Shown: positions 27,081-37,109 of the stretch, one piece after another
Layout: each line of letters starts with the position of its first letter
Position numbering within the stretch: position 1 is the first letter of the stretch
DNA from: Caulobacter sp. CCUG 60055
GTDB lineage: Bacteria; Pseudomonadota; Alphaproteobacteria; Caulobacterales; Caulobacteraceae
Length of the DNA stretch: 64,000 nt
Reading direction: 5' to 3'
NCBI RefSeq assembly: GCF_022750545.1
Contig: NZ_PUIC01000001.1
Location: 434,001 to 498,000, forward strand
Notes under the pieces: model-generated
The model's database searches: none
Told to the model about the DNA's origin: nothing
The model's input: only the letters and a program-made list of their open reading frames with translations
Position numbers and translations under genes: made by a program

Positions 27081-27641
27081 CTAGAACTTCACCTGCGGCG
27101 CGACGTTGAGGGCGGCGCGCTCCTCGCCGACGTCGAAGAAGTCGCGCTGGGCGAAGCCGAACATGCCCGCGAACAGCACGGCCGGGAACGCCTGGACCGA
27201 GGCGTTGTACTCGCCGACCGAATTGTTGAAGAACCGCCGGGCGGCAGCAAGCTTGTTCTCGATGTCCGACAGTTCGCCCTGCAGGCTGAGGAAGTTCTGG
27301 TTGGCCTTGAGGTCGGGATAGGCCTCGGCCACCGCCATCAGCCGGCCGAGGGCGCCGGTCAGCACGTTCTCGGCCGAGATCTTGTCGTCGACCGTGCGGG
27401 CCGCTCCGGCGGCGTTGCGGGCGGCGACCACGGCCTCCAGCGTCCCGCTCTCGTGGGCGGCATAGCCCTTCACCGTCTCGACCAGATTGGGGATCAGGTC
27501 CTGACGCTGCTTGAGCTGGACGTCGATGTCGGCGAAGGCCTGGTTCGCGTTCTGCCGCAGGGCGACCAGCCGGTTGTAGGTTCCGGCCAGCAACAGGGCC
27601 AGAACGCCGAAGACGACAAGAACGATGACAAGCGGGAGCAT
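27081..27641 (-). CDS. LemA family protein
   Basis: A 186-residue protein with one N-terminal membrane helix (LPLVIVLVVFGVLALLLAGTYN) and a long helical-bundle domain outside. The family core is visible: NRLVALRQNANQAFADIDVQLKQR, where the Q-R-D-L-I-P-N-L-V block that follows is diagnostic, then FLSLQGELSDIENKLAAARRF and YNASVQAFP. LemA proteins have no proven activity. The operon with the M48 protease downstream is a conserved arrangement and suggests joint envelope function. Confidence 0.92.
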   Translation of the reverse strand: MLPLVIVLVVFGVLALLLAGTYNRLVALRQNANQAFADIDVQLKQRQDLIPNLVETVKGYAAHESGTLEAVVAARNAAGAARTVDDKISAENVLTGALGRLMAVAEAYPDLKANQNFLSLQGELSDIENKLAAARRFFNNSVGEYNASVQAFPAVLFAGMFGFAQRDFFDVGEERAALNVAPQVKF

Positions 27642-27743
27642 GGAGTTTCCTTGAAGGCGTCGCCGTCAGGCTAACCGAAGCGCACGCCTCCCGCCACTTA
27701 AACGGATTTCACCCGATTTCGCGGACCAGGGCGCCGGCGCGGA

Positions 27744-29054
27744 TCATCGCGCCGGATCGACCAGGGCCCTGTAGACGAATCCCTGGCTGAACTCGGTGAG
27801 GTCCGGGGTCTTGGGCCGGCCGATCACCTGGATCATGCCCAGGAAGAACAGGTCGTTCTCCGGATCGATCCAGAACCAGGTGCCGGCCGCGCCGCCCCAG
27901 CTATAGGTCCCCCGCCCCGCGCCGGTCTTGGCCTTGGCCGGGTCGGTGACGACGGCGAAGTCGAGGCCGAAACCGACGCCCGGTCCCAGCGGCGTCGATC
28001 CGTCGGGCCCGGCCAGCACGGCCTCGCTCAACTGGTTGGTGCGCATCAAGGCCACGGTCTCCGGCTTGAGCAGGCGCGCGCCGCCCAGCTCGCCGCCGTT
28101 GAGCAGCATCTGGCAGAACCGGGCGTAGTCCGCGGCGGTCGAGACCAAGCCGCCGCCGCCCGAGGCCGCCGTCGGCGGCTTGGTCACGTCCAGCACCATG
28201 AAGCCGGTGGCCGGCGCGATGACCTTGCGCTTGGGATCGAAGGCGTACAGCGCCGCCTGCCGGGGCTGCTTGCCGGCAGGGACATAGAAGCCGGTGTCCT
28301 TCATGCCGAGGGGGCCGAAGATGCGGTTCCGCATGAAATCGGCCAAGGACTGGCCCGACAGCTTCTCGACGATATAGCCCTGGATGTCGACGGCGACGCT
28401 GTACTTCCAGCGCACGCCGGGCTGGTCGGCCATGGGCAGCTTGGCGACGCCGACGACCATGTCGTGCAGGCTCTTGGAGCCCAGCAGGCCGGAGTCGCGA
28501 TAGGCCTTGTCGATCGGGTTGTCGATCACCAGCCCGTAGGCGAAGCCGGCGGTGTGGGTCATCAGCTCGCGCATCGTCGGCGGCCGCGCGACCGGCTCGA
28601 CCTGAATCTCGCCGTTCGGCCCGACCGCCTTGAACACCTTCAGGTCGGCGAACTCCGGGACGTACTTGGTGACCGGGTCGTCCAGGCTCCACTTGCCCTC
28701 TTCGTAGAGCATCATCATCGCCACGCCGGTGACCGGCTTGGTCTGGGAGTACATGCGGAAGATGGTGTCGCGGGCGATCGGCGCGCCGGTGGCGAGGTTC
28801 TTCTTGCCGTAGGTCTGGACGTCGACGACGCGGCCGTGCCGGACCAGCATGGTCATCACGCCGGGAAAGGCGCCCTTGTCGACCAGGCCGCGCATGGCGG
28901 CGTTCATCTCGGCCAGCGTCTGCGGCGAGAAACCCTCGGCCGCCGGCGGGGCCGGCCGCAGCAGGGCGGCCCTGGGCGGCTCGCGGGCGTCCGACAGCCC
29001 GCCGCATCCGATCGCCAGAACGCCCGCCGCCGCGAGCGTCGCCTTCCAGCCCAT
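27744..29054 (-). CDS. Serine hydrolase lipoprotein, class C beta-lactamase family
   Basis: A 436-residue protein. The N-terminus MGWKATLAAAGVLAIGCGG looks like a lipoprotein signal with Cys at about residue 17, so it is probably anchored in the envelope. The SxxK nucleophile is in YSQTKPVTG, the tyrosine motif in WKYSVAVDI, and a C-terminal SWGGAAGTWFWIDPE block is typical of the EstB-type esterase branch. ATG 29054 fits the signal better than ATG 29072. Substrate unknown. It shares fold but little sequence with the hydrolase at 20934-22064. Confidence 0.87.
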   Translation of the reverse strand: MGWKATLAAAGVLAIGCGGLSDAREPPRAALLRPAPPAAEGFSPQTLAEMNAAMRGLVDKGAFPGVMTMLVRHGRVVDVQTYGKKNLATGAPIARDTIFRMYSQTKPVTGVAMMMLYEEGKWSLDDPVTKYVPEFADLKVFKAVGPNGEIQVEPVARPPTMRELMTHTAGFAYGLVIDNPIDKAYRDSGLLGSKSLHDMVVGVAKLPMADQPGVRWKYSVAVDIQGYIVEKLSGQSLADFMRNRIFGPLGMKDTGFYVPAGKQPRQAALYAFDPKRKVIAPATGFMVLDVTKPPTAASGGGGLVSTAADYARFCQMLLNGGELGGARLLKPETVALMRTNQLSEAVLAGPDGSTPLGPGVGFGLDFAVVTDPAKAKTGAGRGTYSWGGAAGTWFWIDPENDLFFLGMIQVIGRPKTPDLTEFSQGFVYRALVDPAR

Positions 29055-29131
29055 CGCCGCTCTCCCGTCCATGGCGCAAGCCGGCCGAGCCTAAGGCGTC
29101 CGGCGAGCCTGGCAAGGCCCGCCGCGAAGGC

Positions 29132-31375
29132 TCAGCGCGGCCGGAAACGCTTGCTGGTCGGGAAGCCCTTGGGCGCCAGCCTGCCGGCCCCGGCCCGCTT
29201 GCCGACCCATTCGGCCCATTCCGGCCAGGCGCGGGTGCGGCCGGCGGTGTCGATCCAGGCCGCGCCCTGCTCCTTGTCGAACACCAGGGCGTCGCGCAGG
29301 CCGCCCTCGCGATAGGCCTGCAGCTTGACGCCCTTGCCGCGCGGCATCTCCGGCAGCTCGTCGGCCTGGAAGATCAGGATCTTGCCGTTGTCGCCGACCA
29401 CGGCGACCCGGTCGCCGGTCATCTCCAGCGACACCGCCGCGCCCTTGTCGTCGACCGTCAGCACCTGCTTGCCGGCGCGGCGGTTGGCCAGGGCCTCGTC
29501 CTCGGGAAGGACGAAGCCGTAGCCGGCCTTCGAGGCCAGGAAGCGTTTGCGGCCCGGCTTGTGCGGGAACATGTCGACGATCTTCACCCGGTCGTCGAGG
29601 TCGATCATCAGCCGCAAGGGCTCGCCGTGCCCGCGCGCCGACGGCAGCTTGTCGCAGCCGATGGTGAAGAAACGGCCGTCGGAGGCGAAGATCAGCAGCT
29701 TGTCGGTGGTCTCGGCCGGGACCAGGAAGGCCAGCTTGTCGCCCTCCTTGAACTTCAGCTCCGAGGGGTCCTCGACCTTGCCCTTGGCGGCGCGGATCCA
29801 GCCGCGATCAGACATGATGATGGTGATCGCCTCGCGCACGATCATCGCCTCGACGGCGGCGGTGGCGTCGACGGCCGGGGCCTCGCCGAAGGTCGAGCGG
29901 CGCTTGCCGACCGCCGTGCCGGGGCCCAGCGCCGTGCGGACGTCGCGCAGGCCGACGCCGACCAGGCTCCATTGCTTCTGGTCCGAGGCCAGCAGGCCGA
30001 CGATGCCGTCGCGTTCTTCCGACAGCTCGGCGTGCTCGCGGCGGATCTCCATCTCCTCCAGCTTGGCCAGCTGGCGCAGCCGGGTGTTGAGGATGGCGTC
30101 GGCCTGGATGTCGCTCAGCTCGAAGGTCGAGATCAGCTTGGCCTTGGGCTCGTCCTCGTAGCGGACGATGCGGATCACCTCGTCCAGATTGAGATAGACG
30201 ACCAGCAGGCCTTCCAAGATGTGCAGGCGCTGCTCGATCTTGGCCAGCCGCCACTTGGCCCGCCGCACCAGCACTTCGCGGCGGTGCGCCAGGAAGGCCA
30301 GCAGGGCCGGCTTCAGACCCATCACCCCCGGCGTGCCGCGCGCGTCGAGCACGTTCATGTTGACCGGGAAGCGGCTTTCCAGGGCCGAGAGCTTGAACAG
30401 GCTCTCCATCAAGACTTCCGGCTCGACGTTGCGCGACTTGGGCTCGAGCACCAGCCGCACGTCCTCGGCCGACTCGTCGCGCACGTCCCCCAGCAACGGG
30501 GCCTTCTTGTTGTCGATCAGCTCGGCCAGCTGTTCGACCAGATCGGCCTTCTTCACCTGATACGGGATCTCGGTGATGACGATCTGATAGCCGCCGCGCT
30601 GCAGATCCTCCCGGGTCCAGCGCGCACGCACGCGCACGCCGCCGCGGCCCGTCTCGTAGGTCTCCAGCAGCGAGGCGCGCGGCTCGACGATGACGCCGCC
30701 GGTCGGGAAATCGGGGCCCTGCACCCGCTCCATCAGGTCGGCCGTCGTCGCCTCGGGCCGTTGCAGCAGCAGCAGACAGGCGTCGATCAGCTCGGCGGCG
30801 TTGTGCGGCGGGATCGAGGTGGCCATGCCGACGGCGATGCCGGACGAGCCGTTGGCCAAGAGGTTCGGGAAGCCGGCCGGCAGCACGACCGGCTCTTCCT
30901 CCTCGCCGTCATAGGTCGGCCGGAAGTCGACGGCGTCCTCGTCAATGCCGTCGAGCAGCAGGCTCGCGGCCTCGGTCATGCGGCATTCGGTGTATCGCAT
31001 GGCCGCGGCGTTATCGCCGTCGATGTTGCCGAAATTGCCCTGGCCGTCGATCAGCGGATAACGCTGGGCGAAGTCCTGGGCCAGGCGGACCAGGGCGTCA
31101 TAGACCGCCGTATCGCCGTGCGGGTGATACTTGCCGATCACGTCGCCGACGACGCGGGCGCACTTCTTGGCGGTCGTGGTCGGGTCCAGCCGCAGCTGGC
31201 GCATGGCGTACAGCAGCCGGCGGTGCACCGGCTTGAGGCCGTCGCGCACGTCCGGCAGGGCGCGGTGCATGATGGTCGAAAGGGCGTAGGCGAGATAACG
31301 CTTGGACAGCGCCTCGCTCAACGGCTCGTCGACGATGCGGTCGCCGTCATCCGGCGGATCGAAATGCTTGGTCAT
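29132..31375 (-). CDS. parC: DNA topoisomerase IV subunit A
   Basis: A 747-residue enzyme that with ParE unlinks daughter chromosomes. The winged-helix and tower region is complete, with catalytic Tyr128 in AAMRYTE. The quinolone-determining region reads [14 protein letters not shown]; Thr89 and Asp93 stand where E. coli ParC has Ser80 and Glu84. The C-terminal domain (about 500-740) has the blades expected of ParC rather than the GyrA-box repeats. It follows recO closely in relatives; here a 614-residue gene on the other strand separates them. Confidence 0.95.
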   Translation of the reverse strand: MTKHFDPPDDGDRIVDEPLSEALSKRYLAYALSTIMHRALPDVRDGLKPVHRRLLYAMRQLRLDPTTTAKKCARVVGDVIGKYHPHGDTAVYDALVRLAQDFAQRYPLIDGQGNFGNIDGDNAAAMRYTECRMTEAASLLLDGIDEDAVDFRPTYDGEEEEPVVLPAGFPNLLANGSSGIAVGMATSIPPHNAAELIDACLLLLQRPEATTADLMERVQGPDFPTGGVIVEPRASLLETYETGRGGVRVRARWTREDLQRGGYQIVITEIPYQVKKADLVEQLAELIDNKKAPLLGDVRDESAEDVRLVLEPKSRNVEPEVLMESLFKLSALESRFPVNMNVLDARGTPGVMGLKPALLAFLAHRREVLVRRAKWRLAKIEQRLHILEGLLVVYLNLDEVIRIVRYEDEPKAKLISTFELSDIQADAILNTRLRQLAKLEEMEIRREHAELSEERDGIVGLLASDQKQWSLVGVGLRDVRTALGPGTAVGKRRSTFGEAPAVDATAAVEAMIVREAITIIMSDRGWIRAAKGKVEDPSELKFKEGDKLAFLVPAETTDKLLIFASDGRFFTIGCDKLPSARGHGEPLRLMIDLDDRVKIVDMFPHKPGRKRFLASKAGYGFVLPEDEALANRRAGKQVLTVDDKGAAVSLEMTGDRVAVVGDNGKILIFQADELPEMPRGKGVKLQAYREGGLRDALVFDKEQGAAWIDTAGRTRAWPEWAEWVGKRAGAGRLAPKGFPTSKRFRPR

Positions 31376-31499
31376 GGGTCAGTCGGGGAATCGCTCTTTC
31401 GCAGCATAACGTCAACGCCCCCGAGGCGCATCCGCGCCGCGCCCGTCGTCAGACCGTCATGGAAGCCGGCCATAAGGCGCCCCGTTCGACAATCGGGGG

Positions 31500-33344
31500 A
31501 TGACAGTGGCCGGCTTATTCGAGAAACGACGCATCCTGATCGCCGCGGCGGCGCTGGTCGCGGCCCTGGTCGCCGGCGGGTTGATCTGGCGCGGGACGGC
31601 GGGACGGCCGAACAACGTCATCATCTTCGTGGCCGACGGCCTGCGTTCCGGCGTCGTCACGCCCGAGACCGCTCCCGAACTCGCCGCGGTGCGCGCCGAG
31701 GGCGTCGATTTCCAGAACAGCCACTCGCTCTACCCCACCGTCACCACGCCCAACGCCTCGGCCATCGCTACCGGGCACCGCCTGGGCGACACCGGCGATT
31801 TCGGCAATGCGCTGTTCGTCGGCGCGCCGCTGGGCTTTCCGGTGATGAGCCCGGCCCCGTTCATCGAGGACAATGCGGTCATCGGCCTGCTCAACCAGCG
31901 CTTCGGGGGCAATTTCCTGAACGAGACCAGCCTTCTGGAGGCGGCGCGGGCCAAGGGCTATTCGACTGCGGCGATCGGCAAGCTGGGGCCGGTGGCCATC
32001 CAGTCGGCCGCCGCCCGCGACGGCAAGGGGACCATCGTCCTCGACGACGCCTTCCCGCCCGACGACTTCCCCCTCCCCGCCGACGTCAAGGCGGCGATCA
32101 GGGCCGCCGGCCTGCAGGCGACGCCGCCGGACCGGGGGCTGAACAGCTGGCCCGGCACCTCGATCATGCCCGGCGTGCGCGTCGCCAACGTCGAGCAGCA
32201 GGACTGGTTCACGGCGGTGGCGACCAAGGTGCTGCTGCCGCGCTTCAAGGCGGCGAACAAGCCGTTCGTGATGGTGTTCTGGTCGCGCGACCCCGACGGC
32301 ACCCAGCACAATCAGGGCGACAGCCTCAACACCCTGGCGCCCGGCATCAACGGGCCGACGGCGATGGCCGCGATCCGCAACGCCTCCAAGGACCTGGGCG
32401 AACTGCGCAAGGCGCTCAAGGACCTCGGGCTCGACAAGACCACCAACATCGTCGTCACCGCCGACCACGGCTTCTCGACGGTGTCCAAGGCCAGCGCCAC
32501 CTCGGGCGCGGCCAAGATGCGCTTCGACGACGTGCCCGCCGGCTTCCTGCCGCCCGGCTTCCTGGCCATCGACCTCGGCAAGGCGCTCGGTCTGCCGATC
32601 TTCGAGCCCAACGGCCTGCCGGTGCTGCTGGAGGACGGCCATCCGCCCCATAGCGGCAGCGCCCTGCTCGGCGCCGATCCGGCCAAGCCCAAGGCGGTGA
32701 TCGCCGCCAACGGCGGTTCGGACCTGATCTATCTGCCGGACGCCGACGCCAAGACCCTGGCCCCGCGCGTGGTCGAGGCCCTGACCCGACAGGACTATGT
32801 CGCGGCGATCTTCGTCGACGACGCCCTGGGCGCCGTCCCCGGAGCCCTGCCCCTCAGCGCCATCAGCCTGAAGGGGTCGGCCCGCACGCCGACGCCGTCG
32901 ATCGTGGTCAGCTTCCGCAGCTTCCAGGTTCCCGGCTGCCCCAAGGCCGAGCTGTGCGCCGCCGAGGTGGCCGACACCACCCTGCAGCAGGGCCAGGGCA
33001 TCCACGGCGCGTTCAGCCGCGCCGACACCCACAACTTCATGGCCGCCGTCGGACCGGACTTCCGCAAGGGCTTCGTCAGCCCGGCCCCGGTCAGCAACGC
33101 CGACTGGGCGATCACCCTGGCGCGCCTGATGCGGATCGACCTCAAGGCCAAGGGCGAGCTGACCGGCCGGGTGATGAGCGAGGCCCTCAAGGGCGGCCGT
33201 CCGACCGCCTTCAAGGCCCGCACCGTACGCTCGCAGCCGGCGGCCAACGGCTTCGTCACCGTGCTCAACATGCAGGAAGCGGCCGGAAAGCCCTATTACG
33301 ACGCGGCCGGCGCGCCGGGGCGGACGGTCGGGTTGAAGCCCTGA
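31500..33344 (+). CDS. Membrane-anchored alkaline-phosphatase-superfamily (phosphodiesterase-like) protein
   Basis: A 614-residue protein with an N-terminal signal anchor (about 11-29) and a large periplasmic phosphodiesterase/nucleotide pyrophosphatase domain. Metal ligands are visible: Asp in IFVADGLRSG, the nucleophile Thr in YPTVTTPNASAIATGH, RDPDGTQHNQG, TADHGFS, and the late His in GQGIHGAFSRADTHNF. The nucleophile region argues for phosphoester hydrolysis, but the substrate (nucleotide, lipid or glycan phosphate) is open. The divergent parC starts 124 bases away. The end faces recO. Confidence 0.88.
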   Translation: MTVAGLFEKRRILIAAAALVAALVAGGLIWRGTAGRPNNVIIFVADGLRSGVVTPETAPELAAVRAEGVDFQNSHSLYPTVTTPNASAIATGHRLGDTGDFGNALFVGAPLGFPVMSPAPFIEDNAVIGLLNQRFGGNFLNETSLLEAARAKGYSTAAIGKLGPVAIQSAAARDGKGTIVLDDAFPPDDFPLPADVKAAIRAAGLQATPPDRGLNSWPGTSIMPGVRVANVEQQDWFTAVATKVLLPRFKAANKPFVMVFWSRDPDGTQHNQGDSLNTLAPGINGPTAMAAIRNASKDLGELRKALKDLGLDKTTNIVVTADHGFSTVSKASATSGAAKMRFDDVPAGFLPPGFLAIDLGKALGLPIFEPNGLPVLLEDGHPPHSGSALLGADPAKPKAVIAANGGSDLIYLPDADAKTLAPRVVEALTRQDYVAAIFVDDALGAVPGALPLSAISLKGSARTPTPSIVVSFRSFQVPGCPKAELCAAEVADTTLQQGQGIHGAFSRADTHNFMAAVGPDFRKGFVSPAPVSNADWAITLARLMRIDLKAKGELTGRVMSEALKGGRPTAFKARTVRSQPAANGFVTVLNMQEAAGKPYYDAAGAPGRTVGLKP

Positions 33345-33348
33345 GCCG

Positions 33349-34080
33349 TCAGAGCCGCCCCGCCTCGCCCAGCCGCTCGACCAGCCACACCCGGGCGGGC
33401 GGCAGGGGCCGGTTCATCACCGAGAACACGAAGGCCTCGAGGAAATGGCCGGTCAGGTCCAGGCCGAGGCGGATGTCGCCCTCGGCCAGGCCGCCCTGGG
33501 CCGACAGCAGGAACGGCGGCAAGGGCAGCAGGCGGTCCCTGTAGGGCTCGCCCGCCGCGCGGCTCACCGCCCGGCCGGTGCGCGGGCTGACATAGATCAG
33601 GTCGTCGGTCGAGCCGGTGGCCGCGCATTTCGACAGGTCGAGGCCGAAGCCCAGGTCCTGCAGCAGGCCGGCCTCGAACCGCACGAACACCGCCGGCCAG
33701 ACGGCGGGCAGCCGCAGGGCCTCGGTCAGCGCCTCGAAGGCCAGATAGGCGCCGGGATGCGGTTCGCGCTCGGGCAGAGCGCCGGCGGCCACGGCGGCGG
33801 CGGCGGCCAGGCCGTTAAGCGCCAGGGCGTCGTCGAACAGTTCCGACGGCCCCTCGCCCATCGGCTCCAGCGACGCCGAGCCCAACTGGTCGGACACCCG
33901 CGCCCGATAGCGCGCGATCACCTTGGCCCCCGGCTGCAGGAACGGGCGCATCCGGCGCGAGGCGCCGCCGGCCACATGGGCGGCGAACTTGCCGTGATGG
34001 CAGGTCAGAAGCTCGACGATGGCCCCGGCCTCGCCGTGGGCGCGGGCCGACAAGACGAAGGCTTCGTCCTCCCACTCCAT
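33349..34080 (-). CDS. recO: DNA repair protein RecO
   Basis: A 243-residue recombination mediator that loads RecA with RecR at gaps. The N-terminal OB fold begins WEDEAFVLSARAHGEAGAIVELLTCHHGK, of which the first half is diagnostic. The helical C-terminal half follows; the zinc-cysteine cluster of some RecOs is reduced to a single Cys near KCAATGS. It starts four bases after the era stop, ending the long leftward housekeeping run. Confidence 0.93.
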   Translation of the reverse strand: MEWEDEAFVLSARAHGEAGAIVELLTCHHGKFAAHVAGGASRRMRPFLQPGAKVIARYRARVSDQLGSASLEPMGEGPSELFDDALALNGLAAAAAVAAGALPEREPHPGAYLAFEALTEALRLPAVWPAVFVRFEAGLLQDLGFGLDLSKCAATGSTDDLIYVSPRTGRAVSRAAGEPYRDRLLPLPPFLLSAQGGLAEGDIRLGLDLTGHFLEAFVFSVMNRPLPPARVWLVERLGEAGRL

Positions 34081-34084
34081 CCGG

Positions 34085-35029
34085 TCAGACGTCGAAGTCC
34101 AGGCCGAGATCGGAATAGAGGCCCCGTTCCTCGGCCCAGTTCTCCTTGACCTTGACGTGCAGGAACAGGTGGACCGGCCGGTCGAGGATCTCGGTCAGCT
34201 CCTTGCGGGCGTTCTCGCCGATCCATTTCAGGGTCTGGCCGCCCTTGCCGAGGATGATCGCCCGCTGGCCCTCGCGCTCGATGAAGATGGTCTGCTCGAT
34301 GCGCACCGAGCCTTCCTTGGCGTCGGCGAAGCTGGTGGTCTCCACCGTCGCCGCGTAGGGCAGCTCCTCATGGACGCGCAGATAGATCTTCTCGCGGGTG
34401 ATCTCGGCCGCCAGCAGGCGGCTGGGCAGGTCGGCGGTCTGGTCTTCCGGATAGAGCCATGGCGACGGCGGCATCAGCTCGGCCAGCCGGTTCTTCAAGT
34501 CCTCGACGCCCGAGCCGTTGGCGGCCGAGACCATGAACACCTCGTCGTAGACGCCGGTCTCGAACAGGCGGCCGGCCAGGCCGAGCAGGTTGTCGCGCTT
34601 GACGACGTCGATCTTGTTCAGCGCCAGGATCGCCTTGCGCTTGGCGCCCTTGAGGCCGGCCACGATGGATTCGACGTCGTCGGCCGATTTCTTCTCCGCG
34701 CCGGTGGCGCGGCCGCCGGCGACGGCGATCTCGGCCTGGGCGTCGACCAGATGCACCACGGCGTCGGCGTCCTCGGCGCCGCCCCAGGCCGAGCGGACCA
34801 TGGCCCGGTCGAGCCGGCGGCGCGGCTTGAAGATGCCGGGGGTGTCGACCAGCACGATCTGGACGTCGCCGGCCAGGGCCACGCCCTTCACCGGAAAGCG
34901 CGTGGTCTGCACCTTCTGGGTGACGATCGAGACCTTGGCCCCGACCAGGCGGTTGACCAGGGTCGACTTGCCGGCGTTCGGCGCGCCGATGATGGCTGCG
35001 AAGCCGGCGCGGGTGTTGTGTTCGTTCAT
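34085..35029 (-). CDS. era: GTPase Era
   Basis: A 314-residue GTPase that binds the 3-prime end of 16S rRNA during 30S assembly. G motifs are clear: G1 GAPNAGKST (15-23), G3 VDTPGIF, G4 LNKIDVV. The C-terminal KH domain contains ILGKGGQTLKWIGENARKEL. ATG 35029 (MNEHNTRAGF) gives family length; the longer open frame to 35233 lies inside rnc. The order rnc-era-recO is conserved across proteobacteria. Confidence 0.97.
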   Translation of the reverse strand: MNEHNTRAGFAAIIGAPNAGKSTLVNRLVGAKVSIVTQKVQTTRFPVKGVALAGDVQIVLVDTPGIFKPRRRLDRAMVRSAWGGAEDADAVVHLVDAQAEIAVAGGRATGAEKKSADDVESIVAGLKGAKRKAILALNKIDVVKRDNLLGLAGRLFETGVYDEVFMVSAANGSGVEDLKNRLAELMPPSPWLYPEDQTADLPSRLLAAEITREKIYLRVHEELPYAATVETTSFADAKEGSVRIEQTIFIEREGQRAIILGKGGQTLKWIGENARKELTEILDRPVHLFLHVKVKENWAEERGLYSDLGLDFDV

Positions 35030-35040
35030 CGTTCTCGTAC

Positions 35041-35736
35041 TCAAGACTGGCCTTCGCGCTGGAGCAGCGTCGCCGCCGCGGCCTTCTCGGCCTCCTGGCG
35101 CGAACGTCCCTCGGCGCGGACAGGTTCGAGGCCCAGCACCGTCACCTCGACCGTGAAGCGCGGCGCATGGTCCGGTCCCTGCCGGTTTATCACAGAATAG
35201 GCCGGCAGCGGCTTCTTCTGGCCCTGGGCCCATTCCTGCAGGGCGGTCTTGGGGTCGCGTGGCCTGGGCGCGCCCAGGCTGGCGGTCTCTTCCTCCCAGA
35301 ACGCCAGGAACACCGCCCGGGGAGCCTCCAGGCCGCCGTCCTGATAGAGGGCGGCCATCACCGCCTCGCAGGCGCCGGCCAGGATCGAGTCCTTGTCCCG
35401 GCCGCCGGTCTTGGTCTCCGAACCCGACAGCCTCAGCGCCGGCCCCAGCTCCATGCGGCGGGCGACGCGGGCGCAGGTCTCGCGGCTGACCAGGGCGTTG
35501 AGGCGCGGGGCGAGATCCCCCTCCGGGGCCTTGGGATAGAGCACGGCCAGCCGCTCGGCGGCCAGCAGGCCCAGCACGCGGTCGCCGATGAACTCCAGCA
35601 CCTCGTTGTCGCGCACCCGCTTGGCCCCGTCGCCGACGCTGGCGTGGGTCAGCGCCCGGTCGAGCAGCTCGCGGTCGGAGAAGACGTGTTTGAGACGCCG
35701 CTCCAGCGCGGCGACGGCGGCGTCTCGCAGGCTCAT
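35041..35736 (-). CDS. rnc: Ribonuclease III
   Basis: A 231-residue double-strand RNA endonuclease for rRNA and mRNA processing. The catalytic signature [20 protein letters not shown] is intact, with the second acidic cluster in [17 protein letters not shown]-terminal dsRNA-binding domain starts near residue 160 ([11 protein letters not shown]) and ends ROBUSTly with [15 protein letters not shown]. The ATG at 35736 overlaps the lepB stop as ATGA. Eleven bases separate it from era. Confidence 0.97.
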   Translation of the reverse strand: MSLRDAAVAALERRLKHVFSDRELLDRALTHASVGDGAKRVRDNEVLEFIGDRVLGLLAAERLAVLYPKAPEGDLAPRLNALVSRETCARVARRMELGPALRLSGSETKTGGRDKDSILAGACEAVMAALYQDGGLEAPRAVFLAFWEEETASLGAPRPRDPKTALQEWAQGQKKPLPAYSVINRQGPDHAPRFTVEVTVLGLEPVRAEGRSRQEAEKAAAATLLQREGQS

Positions 35737-36587
35737 TTGATCGGGCGGAAGAAGCGGTCGAAATGCGCCTCGGTGAACCAAGTCCAAGGCTTGAACAGCG
35801 ACGCTTCCCGGCCCCAGGACAACAGGACGATCTGCGCCTTGCCGACGAGGTTCTCCTCGGGCACGAAGCCGACGCCCAGTTCGCCGCCGGTGGCGGCGTC
35901 GGCGGCGCTGTTCCAGGCGCACACGCCGGGGCCGGACACGCCCGGCGGCAGGCCGGGATCGAAGCGGCTGTCGGCCGAGTTGTCGCGGTTGTCGCCCATC
36001 ATGAAGTAGCAGTTCGGCGGCACCACGTAGGTCACGGTGTCGTCGCCCAGGCCATGGTCGTCGAAGTCGGTGTTGATCAGGTGGGTGCGGCCGTTGGGGA
36101 GGGTCTCCTCATAGGCGCGGACCGGCTTCTGCAGACCGTAGGGCGGGGTCTCCTGGCTGCTGTCGGGCAGCCGCTTCATGCCGACCGCCTTGTCGTTGAT
36201 GTAGAGCACGCCGGCCTTCATCTGGATGCGGTCGCCCGGCAGGCCGACCAGCCGCTTGATGTAGTCGATGTGCCCGTCGCGCGGCAGCTTGAAGACGATG
36301 ACGTCGCCCCGTTCCGGCGTGCGGTTCATGATCCGGCCGTGGAACAGGGGCGGACTGAACGGGATCGAGTTCTTGGACCAGCCGTACGAGAACTTGGAGA
36401 CGATGATGTAGTCGCCCTCCGACAGGGTCGGGACCATCGACGCCGAGGGGATGGTGAAGGGCTGGAACAGCAGGACCCGCAGAACGAGGGCGATGCCGAG
36501 CGCATAGGCGATGGTCTTGACGATCTCGACCGTCTCTTTGACGGCGCCGGGCTTTTCGGACGGCTCGGGCTTGGCGGTGGCGGTCAT
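35733..36587 (-). CDS. lepB: Signal peptidase I
   Basis: A 284-residue membrane protease that cleaves Sec signal peptides. One membrane helix (about 20-43) precedes the Ser50 nucleophile in PSASMVPTL. The Lys111 general base is in [12 protein letters not shown], and the box E motif is [11 protein letters not shown]. The start at ATG 36587 ([13 protein letters not shown]) fits. It is translationally coupled to rnc, a pairing general in proteobacteria, and downstream of acpS with a 111-base gap. Confidence 0.97.
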   Translation of the reverse strand: MTATAKPEPSEKPGAVKETVEIVKTIAYALGIALVLRVLLFQPFTIPSASMVPTLSEGDYIIVSKFSYGWSKNSIPFSPPLFHGRIMNRTPERGDVIVFKLPRDGHIDYIKRLVGLPGDRIQMKAGVLYINDKAVGMKRLPDSSQETPPYGLQKPVRAYEETLPNGRTHLINTDFDDHGLGDDTVTYVVPPNCYFMMGDNRDNSADSRFDPGLPPGVSGPGVCAWNSAADAATGGELGVGFVPEENLVGKAQIVLLSWGREASLFKPWTWFTEAHFDRFFRPIK

Positions 36588-36698
36588 GCGGAAGCGGTCT
36601 CTCGAATGGCCTGTCGGCGGATCGCGGTTAGGCCTTGCTAGACTTTCGGCAGGGCCGGAGCAAGCGGGTCGCCCGCCGTCCAAAGGCCCCAGGCGGCG

Positions 36699-37109
36699 TC
36701 AAGCCTGCGGCTCGACGGGCACGGCCTCGATGACGACGAACGCCTGGGCGTAGGGATGGTCGTCGGTGAGGCTGAGATGGATGATCGGGCGGAAGCCGGG
36801 CGGCGCCAGTTCGGCCATGCGTTCGGCCGCGCCGCCGGTGAGCGCCAGGGTGGGCTGGCCGGAGCGAAGATTGACCACGCCCATGTCCCGCCAATAGACG
36901 GCGCGGCGCATGCCGGTGCCCAGCGCCTTGGCGCAGGCTTCCTTGGCGGCGAACCGCTTGGCGTAGCTGGCGGCGCGGTCGGCCTTGCGCTCGGAGCGCG
37001 TCCGCTCGGTCTCGGTGAACACCCGGTGGGTGAAGCGTTCGCCGAAGCGGTCCAGCGAGTTCTGGATGCGGCGGATGTCGGTGAGGTCCGAGCCGATGCC
37101 GAGGATCAC
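36699..37109 (-). CDS. acpS: Holo-[acyl-carrier-protein] synthase
   Basis: A 136-residue phosphopantetheinyl transferase that activates acyl carrier protein. The Mg site is Asp8 in [11 protein letters not shown] and the Glu in [15 protein letters not shown], both complete. The C-terminal [16 protein letters not shown] strand is family-typical. The start is GTG at 37109; its bases overlap the pdxJ stop (GTGA). The order pdxJ-acpS-lepB-rnc-era is classical. Confidence 0.96.
   Translation of the reverse strand: MILGIGSDLTDIRRIQNSLDRFGERFTHRVFTETERTRSERKADRAASYAKRFAAKEACAKALGTGMRRAVYWRDMGVVNLRSGQPTLALTGGAAERMAELAPPGFRPIIHLSLTDDHPYAQAFVVIEAVPVEPQA

Noticed and set aside
31461..31486. GGAAG-N17-CGTT before the phosphodiesterase-like gene as an EcfG promoter
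   Set aside because: One mismatch in the five-base -35 element, and the -10 element ends only 13 bases before the start codon. Likely chance.
29561..32653. 1030-codon plus-strand frame antisense to parC and into the phosphodiesterase-like gene
   Set aside because: It contradicts parC, whose catalytic motifs are intact, and shares sequence with the next real gene only in the wrong frame.
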